From Semisulcospira habei (lineage: Eukaryota > Mollusca > Gastropoda > Semisulcospiridae), in assembly GCA_036245525.1 (NCBI GenBank), contig BTPG01000003.1:163231696-163295695 (forward strand): a DNA stretch of 64,000 nt, given 5' to 3'. The first letter of the stretch is position 1. Each line of letters opens with the position of its first letter. The position numbers and the translations under genes are program-made. Positions 9,591-21,096 of the stretch are shown here, one piece after another. Below the pieces are notes generated by a model. That model searched no databases. It saw only the letters and a program-made list of their open reading frames with translations, and was not told the DNA's origin.

Positions 9591-9703
9591 TACTCATTCA
9601 AGTCGCCCCGCATCAATAGCTGCGAAAGTGTCTATAGCGTTGCCAGAGGCAACGCTATACGACACTTCCGCAGCTATTGATGCGAGGCGCCTTGACTGAG
9701 TAA
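9591..9703. repeat. 113 bp fold-back, no second copy seen
   Basis: TACTCATTCAAG ... CTTGACTGAGTA outside, CGCATCAATAGCTGCG and CGCAGCTATTGATGCG in the middle, GCGTTGCC/GGCAACGC around an AGA loop. Confidence 0.88.
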
Positions 9704-9741
9704 ATACTGACTCAGGTTGTCTCTCATCCGCCTGTGGCAAG

Positions 9742-10095
9742 TAGTGACACGCGCCTTCTCAGAGTCCCGCTCTTCAAATACTAAACCAGAGATGACCGTT
9801 GTTTTGCGCACGTTGGACCTGTTGTCTGGAACTCACTACCCATAGACATTAGAATTCTCCCTCATTCACCGCCTTTAAATCCGCCCTTAAGACCCACCTG
9901 TTCGATACCCCAATGTAGCTCAGTTCTTTGTGATTATGTACCTGTGTGTTTGTCTGTGTGTGTGCGTGTGTATTGTAGAATCTTTTGTTTCTCTGGCTTT
10001 ATGACCCTCTCCACTCCCACTCTTTATTTCAGTATAAAGCGCTTAGAGCTTATTTAAGGATAAGCGCTATATAAGTAGCCATTATTATTATTATC
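9742..10095 (+). mobile_element. LINE-B 3' end, 5'-truncated
   Basis: Closely matches the reverse complement of 17283-17650: CCCATAGACATTAGA, CACCTGTTCGATACCCCAAT, and the 3' end AAGCGCTATATAAGTAGCCA followed by ATT repeats. It holds only the last codons and 3' UTR of an L2/CR1-type LINE. Confidence 0.85.
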
Positions 10096-10124
10096 CCGGC
10101 TTCCGGTTGATTTCATTTGCGGCA

Positions 10125-10180
10125 AACGGTATAGATTTCTATGAGCTTCTGCAGCTTGCAGCTTAGGGCTCATGAGAATC
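10125..10180. repeat. Family B remnant, strongly worn
   Basis: GGTATAGATTTCTATGAGCT and GGGCTCATGAGAATCTTGC remain. Confidence 0.5.
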
Positions 10181-10357
10181 TTGCTTACAGAACTCGGCAG
10201 CTGTCAATGCTTCCTCAGTCGGAATTATAGGGAGGTCGTCCAGCTTTACGTCAACGAATGTGGAGAGGCTAATGGAAATACCTCACATAGTTGCCGGGTA
10301 GAATATGTTTTATCTGATCTGGCAATCCATGCACCAGTCCAGCTGTAGACGAACCGA

Positions 10358-10440
10358 CTGTGATCAATGGTAGTTCCTGTTTAGTTTGGCGCCTGAAGGC
10401 ACCAAGCTAAACAAACACTACCCCTGATCTTATCAAAGTA
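10358..10440. repeat. Family A core, divergent subtype
   Basis: Arms GTAGTTCCTGTTTAGTTTGG and AAGCTAAACAAACACTACC flank CGCCTGAAGGC. Both arms carry the change to GTTTAG/CTAAAC. Confidence 0.7.
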
Positions 10441-10803
10441 GACTGATCTGTACTGCGCGGCTCTGGCTCTTGTCAGTGCAGCCAAATAGTATAGATGCCA
10501 CGCGACTAGGGAATCCTGTCAGAAGTATACCATCTCAGTCGTTGGCCGTGTAGTGCTCAGCGGGTTGTTCTTGAGGTAGTTGAAAGAGGAAGTGAAAACA
10601 GAAGAGTGTACTCAGGTCAATGCCTCTTAGCCTCTTTACCTTCATTATCTCTCAGGTTCTCTTTCTCTACAGAATTTGCTTTTCCCCCTCGTGTTGCTAG
10701 CATCCGCAACACCTTGAATACACTGTGAGTTCTGACGCATCAAGTCAGTTTGTCCGTTTGCCGCCAGCAAGCAACAATAACACAACAAACAAAGAATCAA
10801 ACA

Positions 10804-10990
10804 AAATAAAACAAACAAACAAACAAACAAACAAACAAACAAACAAACAAACGAACGAATAGAAGAATGAAGGAAGCAAGGATGGAATTAAGGAACGAAC
10901 GAACAAACGAAAAAAGAAACAAAGAAACAAACGAAGGAACGTACGGCGGGACGGACGGACGGACGAACAAACGAACGAGCGAACAAACAA
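10804..10990. repeat. (CAAA)n and (GGAC/GAAC)n low-complexity tract
   Basis: Eleven or so CAAA units grade into GAAC/GGAC tetranucleotides. The frames here reading FVCLFVCLF or similar are artefacts. Confidence 0.9.
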
Positions 10991-11185
10991 ATGCGAACGA
11001 TGTCCGGTTTCGTTCATTGATTTTCAGGTTTTGAAAGGAAGAAAGTATGCTCTGATTTGGGTATACAATGATATTTGCATGCAACGTATATTTTCAAGGC
11101 CCTGTGCATCTGCAGGAGATCTTGAAACTCGATATCTCCTTCACTGAAAACATAGCCGTAACAGTTTGTTGTTGTTATTGTTGGC

Positions 11186-11398
11186 TTAATCCTTTCAGCC
11201 CCGGGACCCTGCAGCAGGAGATGGATTGATCATGATAATTCAAGGGTAGTGCCAGATGAGCGTGGCGCCTGAAGGCGCCACGCTCATCTGGCACTACCCT
11301 TGAATTATCATGATCAATCCATTTCTTACAACTGGTACATAGTCGTTAGGCAACGCCTGCATAATTTGAGAAATGGGACCTTGGGGTTAAAAGGTTAA
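11186..11398. mobile_element. Family A element, near-perfect core
   Basis: TTAATCCTTTCAGCCCC and GGGGTTAAAAGGTTAA ends. The core AGATGAGCGTGGCGCC pairs exactly with GGCGCCACGCTCATCT. TGATCATGATAATT on both sides shows a matched arm change. Confidence 0.9.
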
Positions 11399-11858
11399 AT
11401 GCGACTCAAAACAGTTATCTGTGGGGATTGAGGGGACAAGAGTCAGACGGAGAAAAGACAGCCTCTCCTACCCATTCGAAGGGTGATCATATTTTCAGAG
11501 TCTGTGTGTCACTCAGTGTGTGTTTGGAGGAGCGGCGGAAAGGGAATGTGGGTGGAATTTGACCTTAGGCCTTGAGGGGTCACAGGTCGGCTCAAGGGCA
11601 TCATGAAGTCAAGTGGTTATCGCCCTCAGTTCCGGGATAGCCGACAGATTCGTCAGTGCGATCAAGTTAACCCCAAATACCTCGAAGCAGGGCCTCACTG
11701 AGCGGGACTCGCTCCTCTCATGTGATGTCCGTGTGGTGCCGCTGTGTATTCTTGGAGACAGACTGACTAAGTAGATTTTACAAACAAACGAACACACACA
11801 CAAACAACGCATTTTTGCTGCTTAGTAGTACCTCTCAGTCTGAAGTCAGTCCTATACG

Positions 11859-11927
11859 GCCCAATGCGCAAAAGGCCATGGGGCCGATGTCGGCCGACGT
11901 CGGCCCGTTGGTTTTTGCGTACTAGGT
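11859..11927. repeat. Family C fold-back, short
   Basis: CCCAATGCGCAAAAGGCCAT left arm, GGCCGATGTCGGCCGACGTCGGCC centre, worn right arm. Confidence 0.75.
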
Positions 11928-12107
11928 ATCGTCATACTCCTGACGCTGACTAAGCACACAGAAGTCATACAATAAGACGAACCAAGGAATCAGGCAGACA
12001 ACTAATCAGCCAACCATCAGAAAATAAAATGAACCAAGAGTTGTCAAATTTTTAAACACCCAACCAACCAAGCTCTAGCCAGCCAACCAACCAGCCTACC
12101 GTAGCAA

Positions 12108-12320
12108 TTAACTCTTTTCACTTACACTTTTGCTTGAAATAAATTTGACTATGATAGTTCATGGGTAGTGCCAGAATAGCTTGGCGCCTGAGGCGCCAAG
12201 CTATTCTGGCACCATCCTTGAACTGAAATAGTGAATCTATCTTGTAATCTGTAATGTAGCCTTCATTGGACAAAAAGCAAATTATTTTTTAAAAAAAAGC
12301 CTCATGGTCTAATTGGTTAA
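12108..12320. mobile_element. Family A element, full length
   Basis: TTAACTCTTTTCAC at the left and AATTGGTTAA at the right, with a perfect GGCGCCTGAGGCGCC core. Confidence 0.85.
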
Positions 12321-12626
12321 GCAAGCATACAAACAATCATGAATTTCCTAGCGTAACATTTTTCTTCGTGTTTCATACATTTCATTGTGAACCAAAGCTC
12401 CATAGCGAAAATCCCCTAATTGATTTCACACGCACGACTCTCAGAATATTATATCGGCAAGCATATCCCGACGGCCACGAGATCGCAGGGGAGGGACCAT
12501 CTAATCATAATTGTCGACTATTGGAGGGGTTGATTAAGGACATTTGAGATCTCTCTAAAGTCTGTGCATCTGCGATTAGAGTGTACCTTAGAGTCCCTCA
12601 AGTTCGCCTGCGAAAATCCGGCATGT

Positions 12627-12692
12627 GCAAGAGGCATAGATTTTCATGAGCCCTTGCAGTCGCAGGGGCTCATGAGAATCTATGCCTCTTGC
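12627..12692. repeat. Family B fold-back
   Basis: GCAAGAGGCATAGATTTTCA and TGAGAATCTATGCCTCTTGC around CCCTTGCAGTCGCAGGGG. Confidence 0.92.
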
Positions 12693-12851
12693 TGGCAGAG
12701 ACTGACGCACAGCAATTCCGGAGATTGATGGAATCAATTCTCCGCAGGACTGTCGAAGGCGGCGTATCTAAAACACTTCGCACTCGATAACCAACACTTG
12801 ACTGTCTGCTACGGAGTCCGAGATGTCTGAAGGCTGAGCAAATTTTAATGT

Positions 12852-12970
12852 CCTGTGAAGGCAAAAGACACCAAGTCCTTTTTTGGGGGTTAAAAGCGAG
12901 ATTTTCGTTGTATTACAATGGAAATATAGCTTTTCACACAAAGTGAATCACTGTCTTTTGCCTTCACAGG
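12852..12970. mobile_element. Family G terminal-inverted-repeat element
   Basis: CCTGTGAAGGCAAAAGACA and TGTCTTTTGCCTTCACAGG are perfect 19 bp inverted ends of a 119 bp element. Confidence 0.9.
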
Positions 12971-13264
12971 CAAAAGGTCTTGATCAATTCAATGAGTTCT
13001 TCAGTGGAGGATGCCGCGGTCACAGTGATGGGCAGCGGTTTATGTATCCATGCCGCGGTCGTAACTCACGAGGATAAAAGCCTTTGCAGTGCACAGTTCC
13101 TACACCACTAGTTTCTTTGACGGAGGAGGATGCTATCGTTTCTCTCAGTCTGTGACTTAAAACAATGAACGCATGGGTGAAAATCCGCCCGAGACTTGAC
13201 CCCAAACAGACAGCACTTTCCCGCCAAAAATGTATCGACCGGAACTTTCCGTAGCAAAGATCGA

Positions 13265-13323
13265 GCAAACTGGTTGTCTCCCTCTGCATGAGCGGTATCG
13301 AATAGAGGGAGACAACCATTGTG
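13265..13323. repeat. Family F fold-back
   Basis: CAAACTGGTTGTCTCCCTCT and AGAGGGAGACAACCATTGTG. Confidence 0.85.
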
Positions 13324-13720
13324 AGTAAATAGCTGCTGTCAGTGAAACACGGGCCGTAGCCTACACGGCTGTGTGATGTATTTTTGATAGTGCAGTCAAA
13401 CTATTTATATGGAAGGAATCAGTTGTGTTGGAAGTGTGTGGATGATTGTGAAAGGGGAAAAGGTACTCATTTGGGCTCGGCCCGGGGGGCGGGGGTAGGA
13501 ACAGAGGGGAAAGGACAGCGGCGTGCCATTGACCTCGCAAATGATGTCTTTCTCCGGTGAGCCCACACTGAACACGCCCCTAACCTTCTCCGCCTGGGGA
13601 AGCTGCCCAGCCATCCATCTTTGTTACACGATTCCGCCCATTCCTGACTCATGAGAATCATAGTCTTTTAGAAAATGGAAGAGCCAACATCGGTTGCATC
13701 CCTTGAACTGCTACGCGTAG

Positions 13721-13780
13721 CACACTGGTTGTCTCCCTCGATTCACGTACCGTAGCAGATCGAGCGATGTAACCAGTGTG
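13721..13780. repeat. Family F fold-back
   Basis: CACACTGGTTGTCTCCCTCG left arm and CGAGCGATGTAACCAGTGTG right arm. Confidence 0.8.
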
Positions 13781-14536
13781 GGAAGGAGGTTTACTGATGA
13801 GTGATCGGATCTCTGCGCCTGCGCACTTGACCGGGCGCGCAAAGGTCAAACCGCCGAGAGAGTACTCTAGCTGTCCCTCGGGTTAGGGGAGGGAGTTTAA
13901 TCTCGGAATAATTTCATTACCATCACACATTGTCGCCCTTTTGATGATAGAAACTGATACTGCTGTAGAAAACCTCCACCGGAAGTAACTACCATTGTAC
14001 TGTCACACAATATGGCAATGCGCACGTTTTTTTAATTTTTTAAATTTTATTTTTATTTTTACGAAAAGCAAATGGAACCGAGTAGTTTATGACAATTGTA
14101 CCACATACGGGACATTTTTCAACTGTAAAACAGAACCTTCATCACTAGTCATTGACGGTGACACTCTGAGTAAGGTCTCTTTAACCAGCTACAAAAGCAC
14201 ACCAATCTTTATCTTACGACGATGTCACAGCGGCACGACGAACATCATTTACATCAATCACATAGCAATCATTAATGTTTACGACACTGTGAATCACCAG
14301 ATTTTGATACGCTATAAAAGAAGCTGCTTAGAGCCTGGAATCAGTGTCACTGTGTCCCACTTAACATCAGTCACCGACAGAAAATAATATTACATGTCGG
14401 AGTGAATGTAGCTGTCGCGGGACGGCGGCGAAGTGTAGCACAGACTGTAAAGTAACCCTCTGGTTACAGGCTGAACCGATTGATCCAACCTATTGTAGAG
14501 AACTGTCATTGTTTGAAACTCATGAAAACAACTCTC
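13781..14536. other. No feature supported
   Basis: A 130-codon + frame (13995-14387) exists, but no domain, splice context or repeat match is visible. Confidence 0.4.
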
Positions 14537-14566
14537 GAAAGAAATACCCAACGGAGAAAGAAAAAC
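14537..14566 (+). repeat. Family H fragment
   Basis: GAAAGAAATACCCAACGGAG followed by AAAGAAAAAC matches the left terminus of the 58936 element. Confidence 0.65.
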
Positions 14567-14919
14567 TCTCGAACTGAGAACACGCGAACCAGTATAACGA
14601 GCCATCGCAGAGCCGAAAGAATGATCGAAACTGACATACGGCCGGAAAGTAGCCGCAACCCGGCAACTGACCCACACGGAAGCCTACGAGCCTAGCAAGT
14701 GACGGAATCCGGGTTATTACTTGATTAATGACGGCAGTACTACCATTCTTAAAGCGCCCTGTCTCCGGCAACACAGGGTTAACAGTTCGCCAGATCTCCT
14801 TATAAACGGTCTTAGTTTGTCGTACAATAATGCTGCACAGACGATTGAATGTCGCAAAATAAAAGACTTTCTGCTCTTCTTTAACACATTGTGCCGGAGG
14901 CCCGTACGAAATACCCACA

Positions 14920-15095
14920 TTTTGGACTCATCCTCTAAAGACTGCATTACAATTCAGGTGACAGATCGACCATGATAGTTCAGGGGTGGTGGCAGAATAG
15001 CTTGGCGCCTATAGGCGCCAAGCTATTCTGCCACCACCCTTGAACTATCATGGTCGAGCCATCTATCTTGCAGGCTGTGGTGTGTCGAACGAGTT
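14920..15095. mobile_element. Family A element, ends eroded
   Basis: The long stem GATCGACCATGATAGTTCA and its complement are nearly perfect around GGCGCCTATAGGCGCC. Both arms carry GTGGTGGCAG/CTGCCACCAC. TTAA termini are not intact. Confidence 0.85.
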
Positions 15096-15452
15096 CATGA
15101 CGCACTTGAACACGGTTCTCACGACACGTACTGGAAACAGTAGCCTGAAAATCTCGTCTTGTACGTGTGCCATAGTCGGATGGCTTCTGAAAAAAAAGGG
15201 TAGAAAAGTCTGAGCTGAGGCAAGACAACAATGATAATCCGTTGTATCGGCAAAATTAACAGTCAAGCCCCTTCTGGAGCTGATCCCTGTTTAGCAAGTC
15301 TGTTTGCTTTCAAGGTCACCAGAACAAAACAGCGGAATAAACTTCATTTGGAAGACCGTTGTGAGATGGCCTTAGTGGCCTGCTCGGCGTTAAATCCAAA
15401 TAACTAACTCATTTGCAGGAACTGCGGCTGAATTAAGCTAATCTAAGTTACT

Positions 15453-15600
15453 TACTTACTTACTTACGCCTGTCACCCCTACCCGGGTATAGGCCGTCGA
15501 CGAGAGACCTCCAGCAACTCCTGTCCTGTGCTTCTCCTTCGATTCTACTCCAGGTGGTTCCCAGTCTCTTGATGTCTGCTTGGAGGTTCTAGTAGAAGAA
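15453..15600 (-). pseudogene. LINE-D C-terminal remnant with (GTAA)n tail
   Basis: On the minus strand a 43-codon frame reads ADIKRLGTTWSRIE ... DRSCWRSLVDGLYPG and stops at 15460-15462. An in-frame TAG lies directly upstream, so only the tail of the protein survives. The pattern (W, then QDR-x-x-WR, then GLYPGRGDRR) is that of the C terminus of many invertebrate LINE reverse transcriptases. After the stop the sequence runs into GTAA tetranucleotides, a typical LINE 3' tail. The exact clade is unresolved. Confidence 0.7.
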
Positions 15601-15873
15601 CCTTCCTCCTCCAGGAAAGGAATTACTGTTAGTCTTTTCGTCGGCGTTTTTGTAGCTATTTCCTTTTTTGCAGGGTGGGGAAGCTACCCCCACGCCCAAC
15701 CCCCTTACTAGGAGGACCAGGTGTTTTCTGTCGGGGTCACCTTCCCTTAGACCATGTTGGGTTCACGGCACCTTATTTCATTCGGTGCACCCTTCTCACG
15801 AGGGACCCCCTATCCACCACCCAGGGGACGCGCCTCAACGCCGTATGGTCCCAGCGCGAGGAATCTAAGTTAG

Positions 15874-15933
15874 CAAGAGACATTCTCATGAGCCCCCGCG
15901 ACAACAGGGGCTCACGTGAATCTGTGTCTCTTG
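15874..15933. repeat. Family B fold-back, short arms
   Basis: GCAAGAGACATTCTCATGAG left, GTGAATCTGTGTCTCTTGC right. Several stem bases are deleted on the left. Confidence 0.75.
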
Positions 15934-16289
15934 CAGATGAAAGGCAATGGACAATGGACCGTAAGGTACTGCGTCAATGAACTCCTGCTTTGTTTTATCA
16001 TTATCAGTCAGATTTGTCAAGAGTCAGGGTTGAGGTCAACGTTCTCTGAAACAAAAGAACAGGAAAAGCTTGCGTTCCGGCCGCTCTCGTGGGAAGGATA
16101 CACACGTTAGCTCACGGGTACCACACTGACTCGATACCGAACGGTGTCGGTCGGCGGAGCCGGCCGCATGTTTGCTGTTTGCTTTGTTTGATAAAACTGA
16201 CTTATGACTGTCTCAGTCATTAGATGACCGGGGTGCTGCATGTCATTGACTCGGCTACTCAGTGTAGTCACTGTTGGCAAGCTCCCGGA

Positions 16290-16740
16290 CACTGAAGCAA
16301 ACGAGAGAACGAATAAAGAAACGCGGAACGCCAGAAAAAACCCGAAACAAACGAAAAAAAAAAAGACCCCCAAACAAACAAACAAAGAAGAAAGAAAGAA
16401 AGAAACAAACAAAAAACCCACAACAAAACAACAACAACCAAAAAACCAAACAAAAAACAAACAAACCAAAAACAAACCTCAAAAAACAATCAAACAAACA
16501 AACAAACAAACAAAACACCCAACAAACAAACAAACCAAAAAACCAACAACAACCAACCAACAACAACCAACCAACAAACAAACAAACATCTCCCCCAAAC
16601 CACAAAAAACCCCAAAAAACAAATAAACAAACAAACAACCCAAACAAAACCAACCACCGCCGTCCCCCCCCCCCTCCTCAATAAAAGCATCCAAAAGAAC
16701 AACAAACAAACAAACAAACAAACAAACAAACAAAGACCGA
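16290..16740. repeat. 450 bp A/C-only low-complexity tract
   Basis: CAAA, CCAA and CAACAA units are almost free of G and T. Long frames on both strands (rich in K/Q/T/N or in C/L/F/V) are by-products. Confidence 0.9.
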
Positions 16741-16749
16741 TCAAAATAA

Positions 16750-17282
16750 CGAACGCACAAAGCCAAGCCCGAACAGACCATCGTATTTAGTTCTTGATTC
16801 TTAAGACTTATTGACTTAGTGTCACTGTCAGGACTCACATCTCAGGGACGTAGCGGGCATGAGAAAAGTAGTCCGGCGGTTTCGGAAAATCGGAAACTAT
16901 TTGAGGGACGATGGCGACCAGACGCTTATTTATTGATACTAAAATGTTAACTCTATGTTAAAGAAACAACATTCACATCCAAAGACAGACTTACCTATGA
17001 TATGCTGGCTTGGAATCAAGAATATGAGAAATGTCACAATTGTTTAAATCCTTCATGTGGTCATGGGGAAACCAATCAATTAGTAAACAAACTCGCCTTT
17101 CTGTAGTTAGAAGATTACAACATGCCAGAGTTGAAGATCGTTTGTTGTAGATGAGACTTGCGAACAAAATTAAAAAAGAGATATAATCCATGAAGAAATG
17201 TTCATCACAAAAGCTTTGCATCTCCTGAATCAACTTTGACAGCAGACGTTTGTGTTGCACGGGATTTTTGAAGCACATTGGT
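16750..17282. other. No feature seen
   Basis: Unique-looking sequence between the A/C tract and the LINE-B 3' end. Confidence 0.45.
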
Positions 17283-18623
17283 TCTTAATAATAATAATGG
17301 CTACTTATATAGCGCTTATACTAAAATAAGCTCTTAGCGCTTTACAAATAAAGAGTGGGAGTGGAGGAGGTCATAAAGCCAGAGGAACAAAGGATTCTGC
17401 AATACACACGCACACACACAGAAAAACACACAGGTACATAACGGCCACTGACGAAGAACTGCGCGCGAGCTACATTGGGGTATCGAACAGGTGGGTCTTA
17501 AGGGCAGATTTAAAGGCAGTGAATGAGGGAGAATGTCTAATATCTATGGGTAGAGAGTTCCAGACAACACTGAGGTCCAACGTGCGCAAAACAACGGTCA
17601 CCTCTGTTTGCAGAGAGGGACTCTGAGAAGGTGCGCCGTGTCACTACTTGAACGGAGGGAGTGGGAGGGAGTGTATAGTTGAAGATCAGCGAGATAGGCA
17701 GGGGTAGAGTAGTTAATAGTTTTGTTGCACAGACAGGCGATTTTGTACGAGACTCGTTGTTTGACTGGCAGCCAATGAAGTTGTCTCAAGATAGGAGTGA
17801 TGGGCTGATGCTGTCAGGCGTGGACGATAAGACGTGCAGCACAATTTTGAACTCACTGCAATTTCTGAATGAGAGACCGAGGGAGGCTAGCTAAGTAATC
17901 AATTGCAGTAATCAATGCGGGACAAGACTAAAAAGACGACCAGTTTGGTGGCAGATTCAGTGGTGAGGTAATGACGGATAGAACTGATACGAGTTAATTC
18001 CAGAAAAGCAATTTTGCACACGTGATTTACATGGTCCTTCATTTGAAGATCTTTATCAAGAAAAACGTCAAGATTGCGAACTGAATCAGAAAATGGAATA
18101 GGTGCGTCAAAAATGCGCATAGAGTCAGGAGAATTGGGCAGCAGTCGAGAGGCACCGATAAGAAGAGCTTCTGTCTTGCCCTCGTTTAACTGGAGTTTAT
18201 TTTCACACATCCAGCAGGACCTAATACCTGAGATACAGTTCTGAACATCTGAAATAGCCTGACTGGAGCTGTTTGAGGTGCAGATTTCGGAAGTTGTGTA
18301 TCATCCGCATACATGTGATGATCGGTTGAATGCGATGCGATAACCTGAGATAGAGGCTGAGTGTACAGCGGAAACAGAATGGGGCCCAGGACAGAGCCCT
18401 GGGGAACCCCAAACTCTAGCGCAGCAGCTTCAGAAAGAGCGTTCTTGACAGAGACGTTAATCTGACGGGAAGACAGATAAGAGTAGAACTTACCAGAAAT
18501 ACCAAAGTAGTTTTCTAGACGCTGGAGCAAGATGGAGTGGTCAATGGTGTCAAACGCAGCTGATAGGTCTAACAGGGCACAAACTGAGCTCAGGTTTTCA
18601 TCATAGGCACTTACTAGGCCATT
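17283..18623 (-). mobile_element. LINE-B (L2/CR1-like), 3' portion, decayed
   Basis: Read on the minus strand this holds the RT palm and thumb of a LINE: LLDLSAAFDTIDHSILLQRL, GVPQGSVLGPILFPLYTQPL, YADDTQ, then HWLPVKQR further on, broken by frameshifts. The element ends in AAGCGCTATATAAGTAGCCA and ATT repeats, which is the 3' UTR and tail. It is split by LINE-Z copy 2; its 5' continuation is at 20350. YADDTQ rather than FADDA, and the TIDHSILL motif, suggest the L2 side of the CR1/L2 group. It is inactive. Confidence 0.85.
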
Positions 18624-18636
18624 AACGACACAGAGG
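18624..18636. repeat. Target-site duplication, left copy (LINE-Z copy 2)
   Basis: AACGACACAGAGG, repeated exactly at 20337-20349. Confidence 0.88.
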
Positions 18637-20336
18637 CACAGCACTGCACAACAAGCTCCATGACCTCTTTCTCTGCTGCTGGGAGGAAGGAACACTACCA
18701 AAAGATCTCCGTGATGCAGTCGTTATCACCCTGTACAAGAACAAAGGCGAGAAGTCTGACTGTTCCAACTATCGGGGAATTACCCTGCTGTCCATTGCTG
18801 GGAAAATCCTTGCAAGGCTGCTCCTGAATCGGCTGGTACCTGCCATCGCTGAATACCAACTCCCAGAGGGCCAGTGTGGCTTCAGAGCAAACAGGAGCAC
18901 CACCGATATGGTCTTTGTGCTGAGACAGCTGCAGGAGAAGTGCCGCGAGCAGAACAAAGGGCTGTACGTAACATTTGTCGACCTAACAAAAGCGTTCGAC
19001 ACTGTGAGCAGGCAAGGCATGTGGCAGATCCTGGAGCGACTTGGCTGTCCCCCAAAGTTCCTCAACATGATTGTCCAGCTACACGAGGACTAGCAAGGCC
19101 AGGTCAGACTCAACAATGACCTCTCAGAACCATTCCCTATTCTCAACGGCGTAAAGCAGGGCTGCGTGTTGGCACCGACCCTCTTCACCATCTTTTTTAG
19201 CATGATGTTGAAGCAGGCCACAGTGGACCTCGATGATGACGATGCAGTGTACATCAGGTATCGTCTCGATGGCAGCCTGTTCAACCTCAGACGACTGCAG
19301 GCCCACACGAAAACCCTAGACCAACTGATTCGTGAGCTGCTTTTTGCTGATGATGCTGCCCTCGTTGCACACACAGAGAGAGCCCTGCAGCGCATCACGT
19401 CTTGCTTCGCAGATGCTGCCCAGCTCTTTGGACTCGAGGTCAGTCTGAAAAAGACAGAGGTCCTCCATCAGCCGGCACCCAAGACAGTGTATCGCCCTCC
19501 TCACATCACCATTGGCGAGTCTGAACTAAAGTCAGTGCACCAGTTTACTTACCTTGGCTGCATTATCACGTCGGACGCCAAGCTGGACAAGGAGCTTGAC
19601 AGCAGGCTGGCAAAAGCGAACAGCGCTTTCGGGCGACTTTTCAAGCGGGTGTGGCACAATCAACAGCTGAAAACAGGCACCAAGATCAGCGTGTACAGAG
19701 CTGTGGTCCTCACCACCCTGCTGTATGGTTCCGAGTCCTGGGCCCTCTACCGCAGCCAACTACGACTCCTCGAACGCTTCCACCAGCGCTGCCTGCGTAC
19801 CATCCTGGGCATTCACTGGAGTGACTATGTCACCAACGTCGAGGTCCTTGAACAGGCTGAAACTGTGAGCATCGAGGCTTTGCTGCTGCGGACACAGCTC
19901 CGCTGGGCGGGGCATGTCTCCAGGATGGAGGATCATCGCCTACCAAAGATCACCCTGTTCGGCGAGCTTGCTACTGGACACCGTGACAGAGGGGCACCAA
20001 AGAAGAGATACAAAGACTGTCTCAAGAAGTCACTTAGTGCCTGCCAAATCGACCACCACCAGTGGTCTTCGCTTGCTGCGGACCGTGACACCTGGCGCTC
20101 CACCATTTACAAGGCAGCTGTCTCCTTTGAGGACTCTCACAGAGCTAGCCTTAAGGACAAGCGGTTCAGGAGAAAAAACAGAGATGCCGCAGCTCAGAAC
20201 CCTGTCTATACCTTCCCCTGCAGCCACTGCGGTCGAACCTGCCTGTCTCGGATTGGCCTCCGCAGCCACGAACAAGCCTGCAGACGTCGTGGGCAACTCC
20301 TATAAAATCTTCGTTCGCGAAGTCAAGCCAAGAGAG
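18637..20336 (+). mobile_element. LINE-Z copy 2, nested inside LINE-B
   Basis: A 1.7 kb 5'-truncated LINE flanked by a 13 bp exact duplication. Removing the insert and one duplication rejoins LINE-B in frame on the minus strand as STETALLCVVNGLVSAYDEN, a recognisable RT motif. The nesting order is therefore certain: LINE-B first, LINE-Z later. The 3' end has the hairpin CTTCGTTCGCGAAG, then GCCAAGAGAG. Confidence 0.93.
18638..20305 (+). pseudogene. LINE-Z reverse transcriptase, one nonsense codon
   Basis: The frame is open from the truncation point (LHDLFLCCWEEGTLPKDLRD) through the RT fingers (YRGITLLSIAGKIL), motif A (FVDLTKAFDTVSR), motif B (NGVKQGCVLAPTLF), motif C (LLFADDAALV) and thumb, then the C-terminal LRWAGHVSRMEDHR region and the zinc-finger-like C-x2-C-x12-H-x3-C. 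A single TAG at 19091-19093, between motifs A and B, interrupts it. The endonuclease domain and 5' half are missing because of truncation. It copied RNA into DNA at nicked target sites when intact. The clade is not settled from sequence alone. Confidence 0.9.
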
Positions 20337-20349
20337 AACGACACAGAGG
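20337..20349. repeat. Target-site duplication, right copy (LINE-Z copy 2)
   Basis: AACGACACAGAGG, identical to 18624-18636. Confidence 0.88.
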
Positions 20350-20640
20350 AGAGCAGTTTCAGTACTGTGCCCAGCACGTTAAGCAGACTGAAGTGGATGG
20401 ACGAGATTGTTTGACTGTAGATATTTAGTGAGCTATGTCAGAATGACTCTCTCAAGAACTTTGGACAGAAAGGGTAGGTTTGAAACGGGGCGATAGTTCT
20501 TTAGCTGGTTGGGGTCAAGATTCGACTTTTTCAAGAGAGGTTTGACAACGGCTGATTTGAATTCTGACAGAAAGACGCCTCACTCGAGGGACTGATTTAT
20601 GATTTTATGATTGGTTTCTTGACACATCCAGCTCAGAAAA
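20350..20640 (-). mobile_element. LINE-B, 5' continuation
   Basis: The minus strand reads [20 protein letters not shown] then [18 protein letters not shown] (RT motif 0/1) and LVHPLQSA-stop-RAGHSTETALL, where one TAC-to-TAA change breaks the frame. The 5' boundary near 20640 is approximate. Confidence 0.82.
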
Positions 20641-21096
20641 TGTCCTAAAAACTGTTTGCCTGCGTGCTGCAGAAGCCACAATTAAAGTTGTTGGCAACAC
20701 AAATCAAGTTGAGTTAGTCAGTTTTAGTCTTTTGGGCGTGGTTCAATCGAGCCTCGTGCATACGTGATCTTTTCTCTTTTTTTGTACATCGCACACCACT
20801 GTGTGATGGCTTGATGTGACCAGCCGTATACCCATATGACAATTCACAAATCAGTCACGTTTTGAGTTAGCTGTCAGGTGTATTTTGGGCATGTTTAAGC
20901 CTTTATTGGCTAAGGGCTGCCTTCATCAGCGTGCTGACCCTTTTGTTTTTGTTGACTGAGTAAACCTTTGTTGTTAAGTTTTATGGTAGTTTGTTTTGTG
21001 GTTTATTTTGTATTCTTCAAGAGGATGTACTCTCGCTCACACTATAACTTGGAAAGGCTAGTGGAGAGTGGTAGTGTGTTCTTTTATGTCGTGTCC

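Noticed and set aside
13995..14387. 130-codon + frame
   Set aside because: No domain, no splice or repeat context, and AT-rich composition that gives long frames by chance.
16240..16838. Overlapping frames of 73-136 codons on both strands
   Set aside because: They come from the A/C-only tract and reflect simple-sequence translation.
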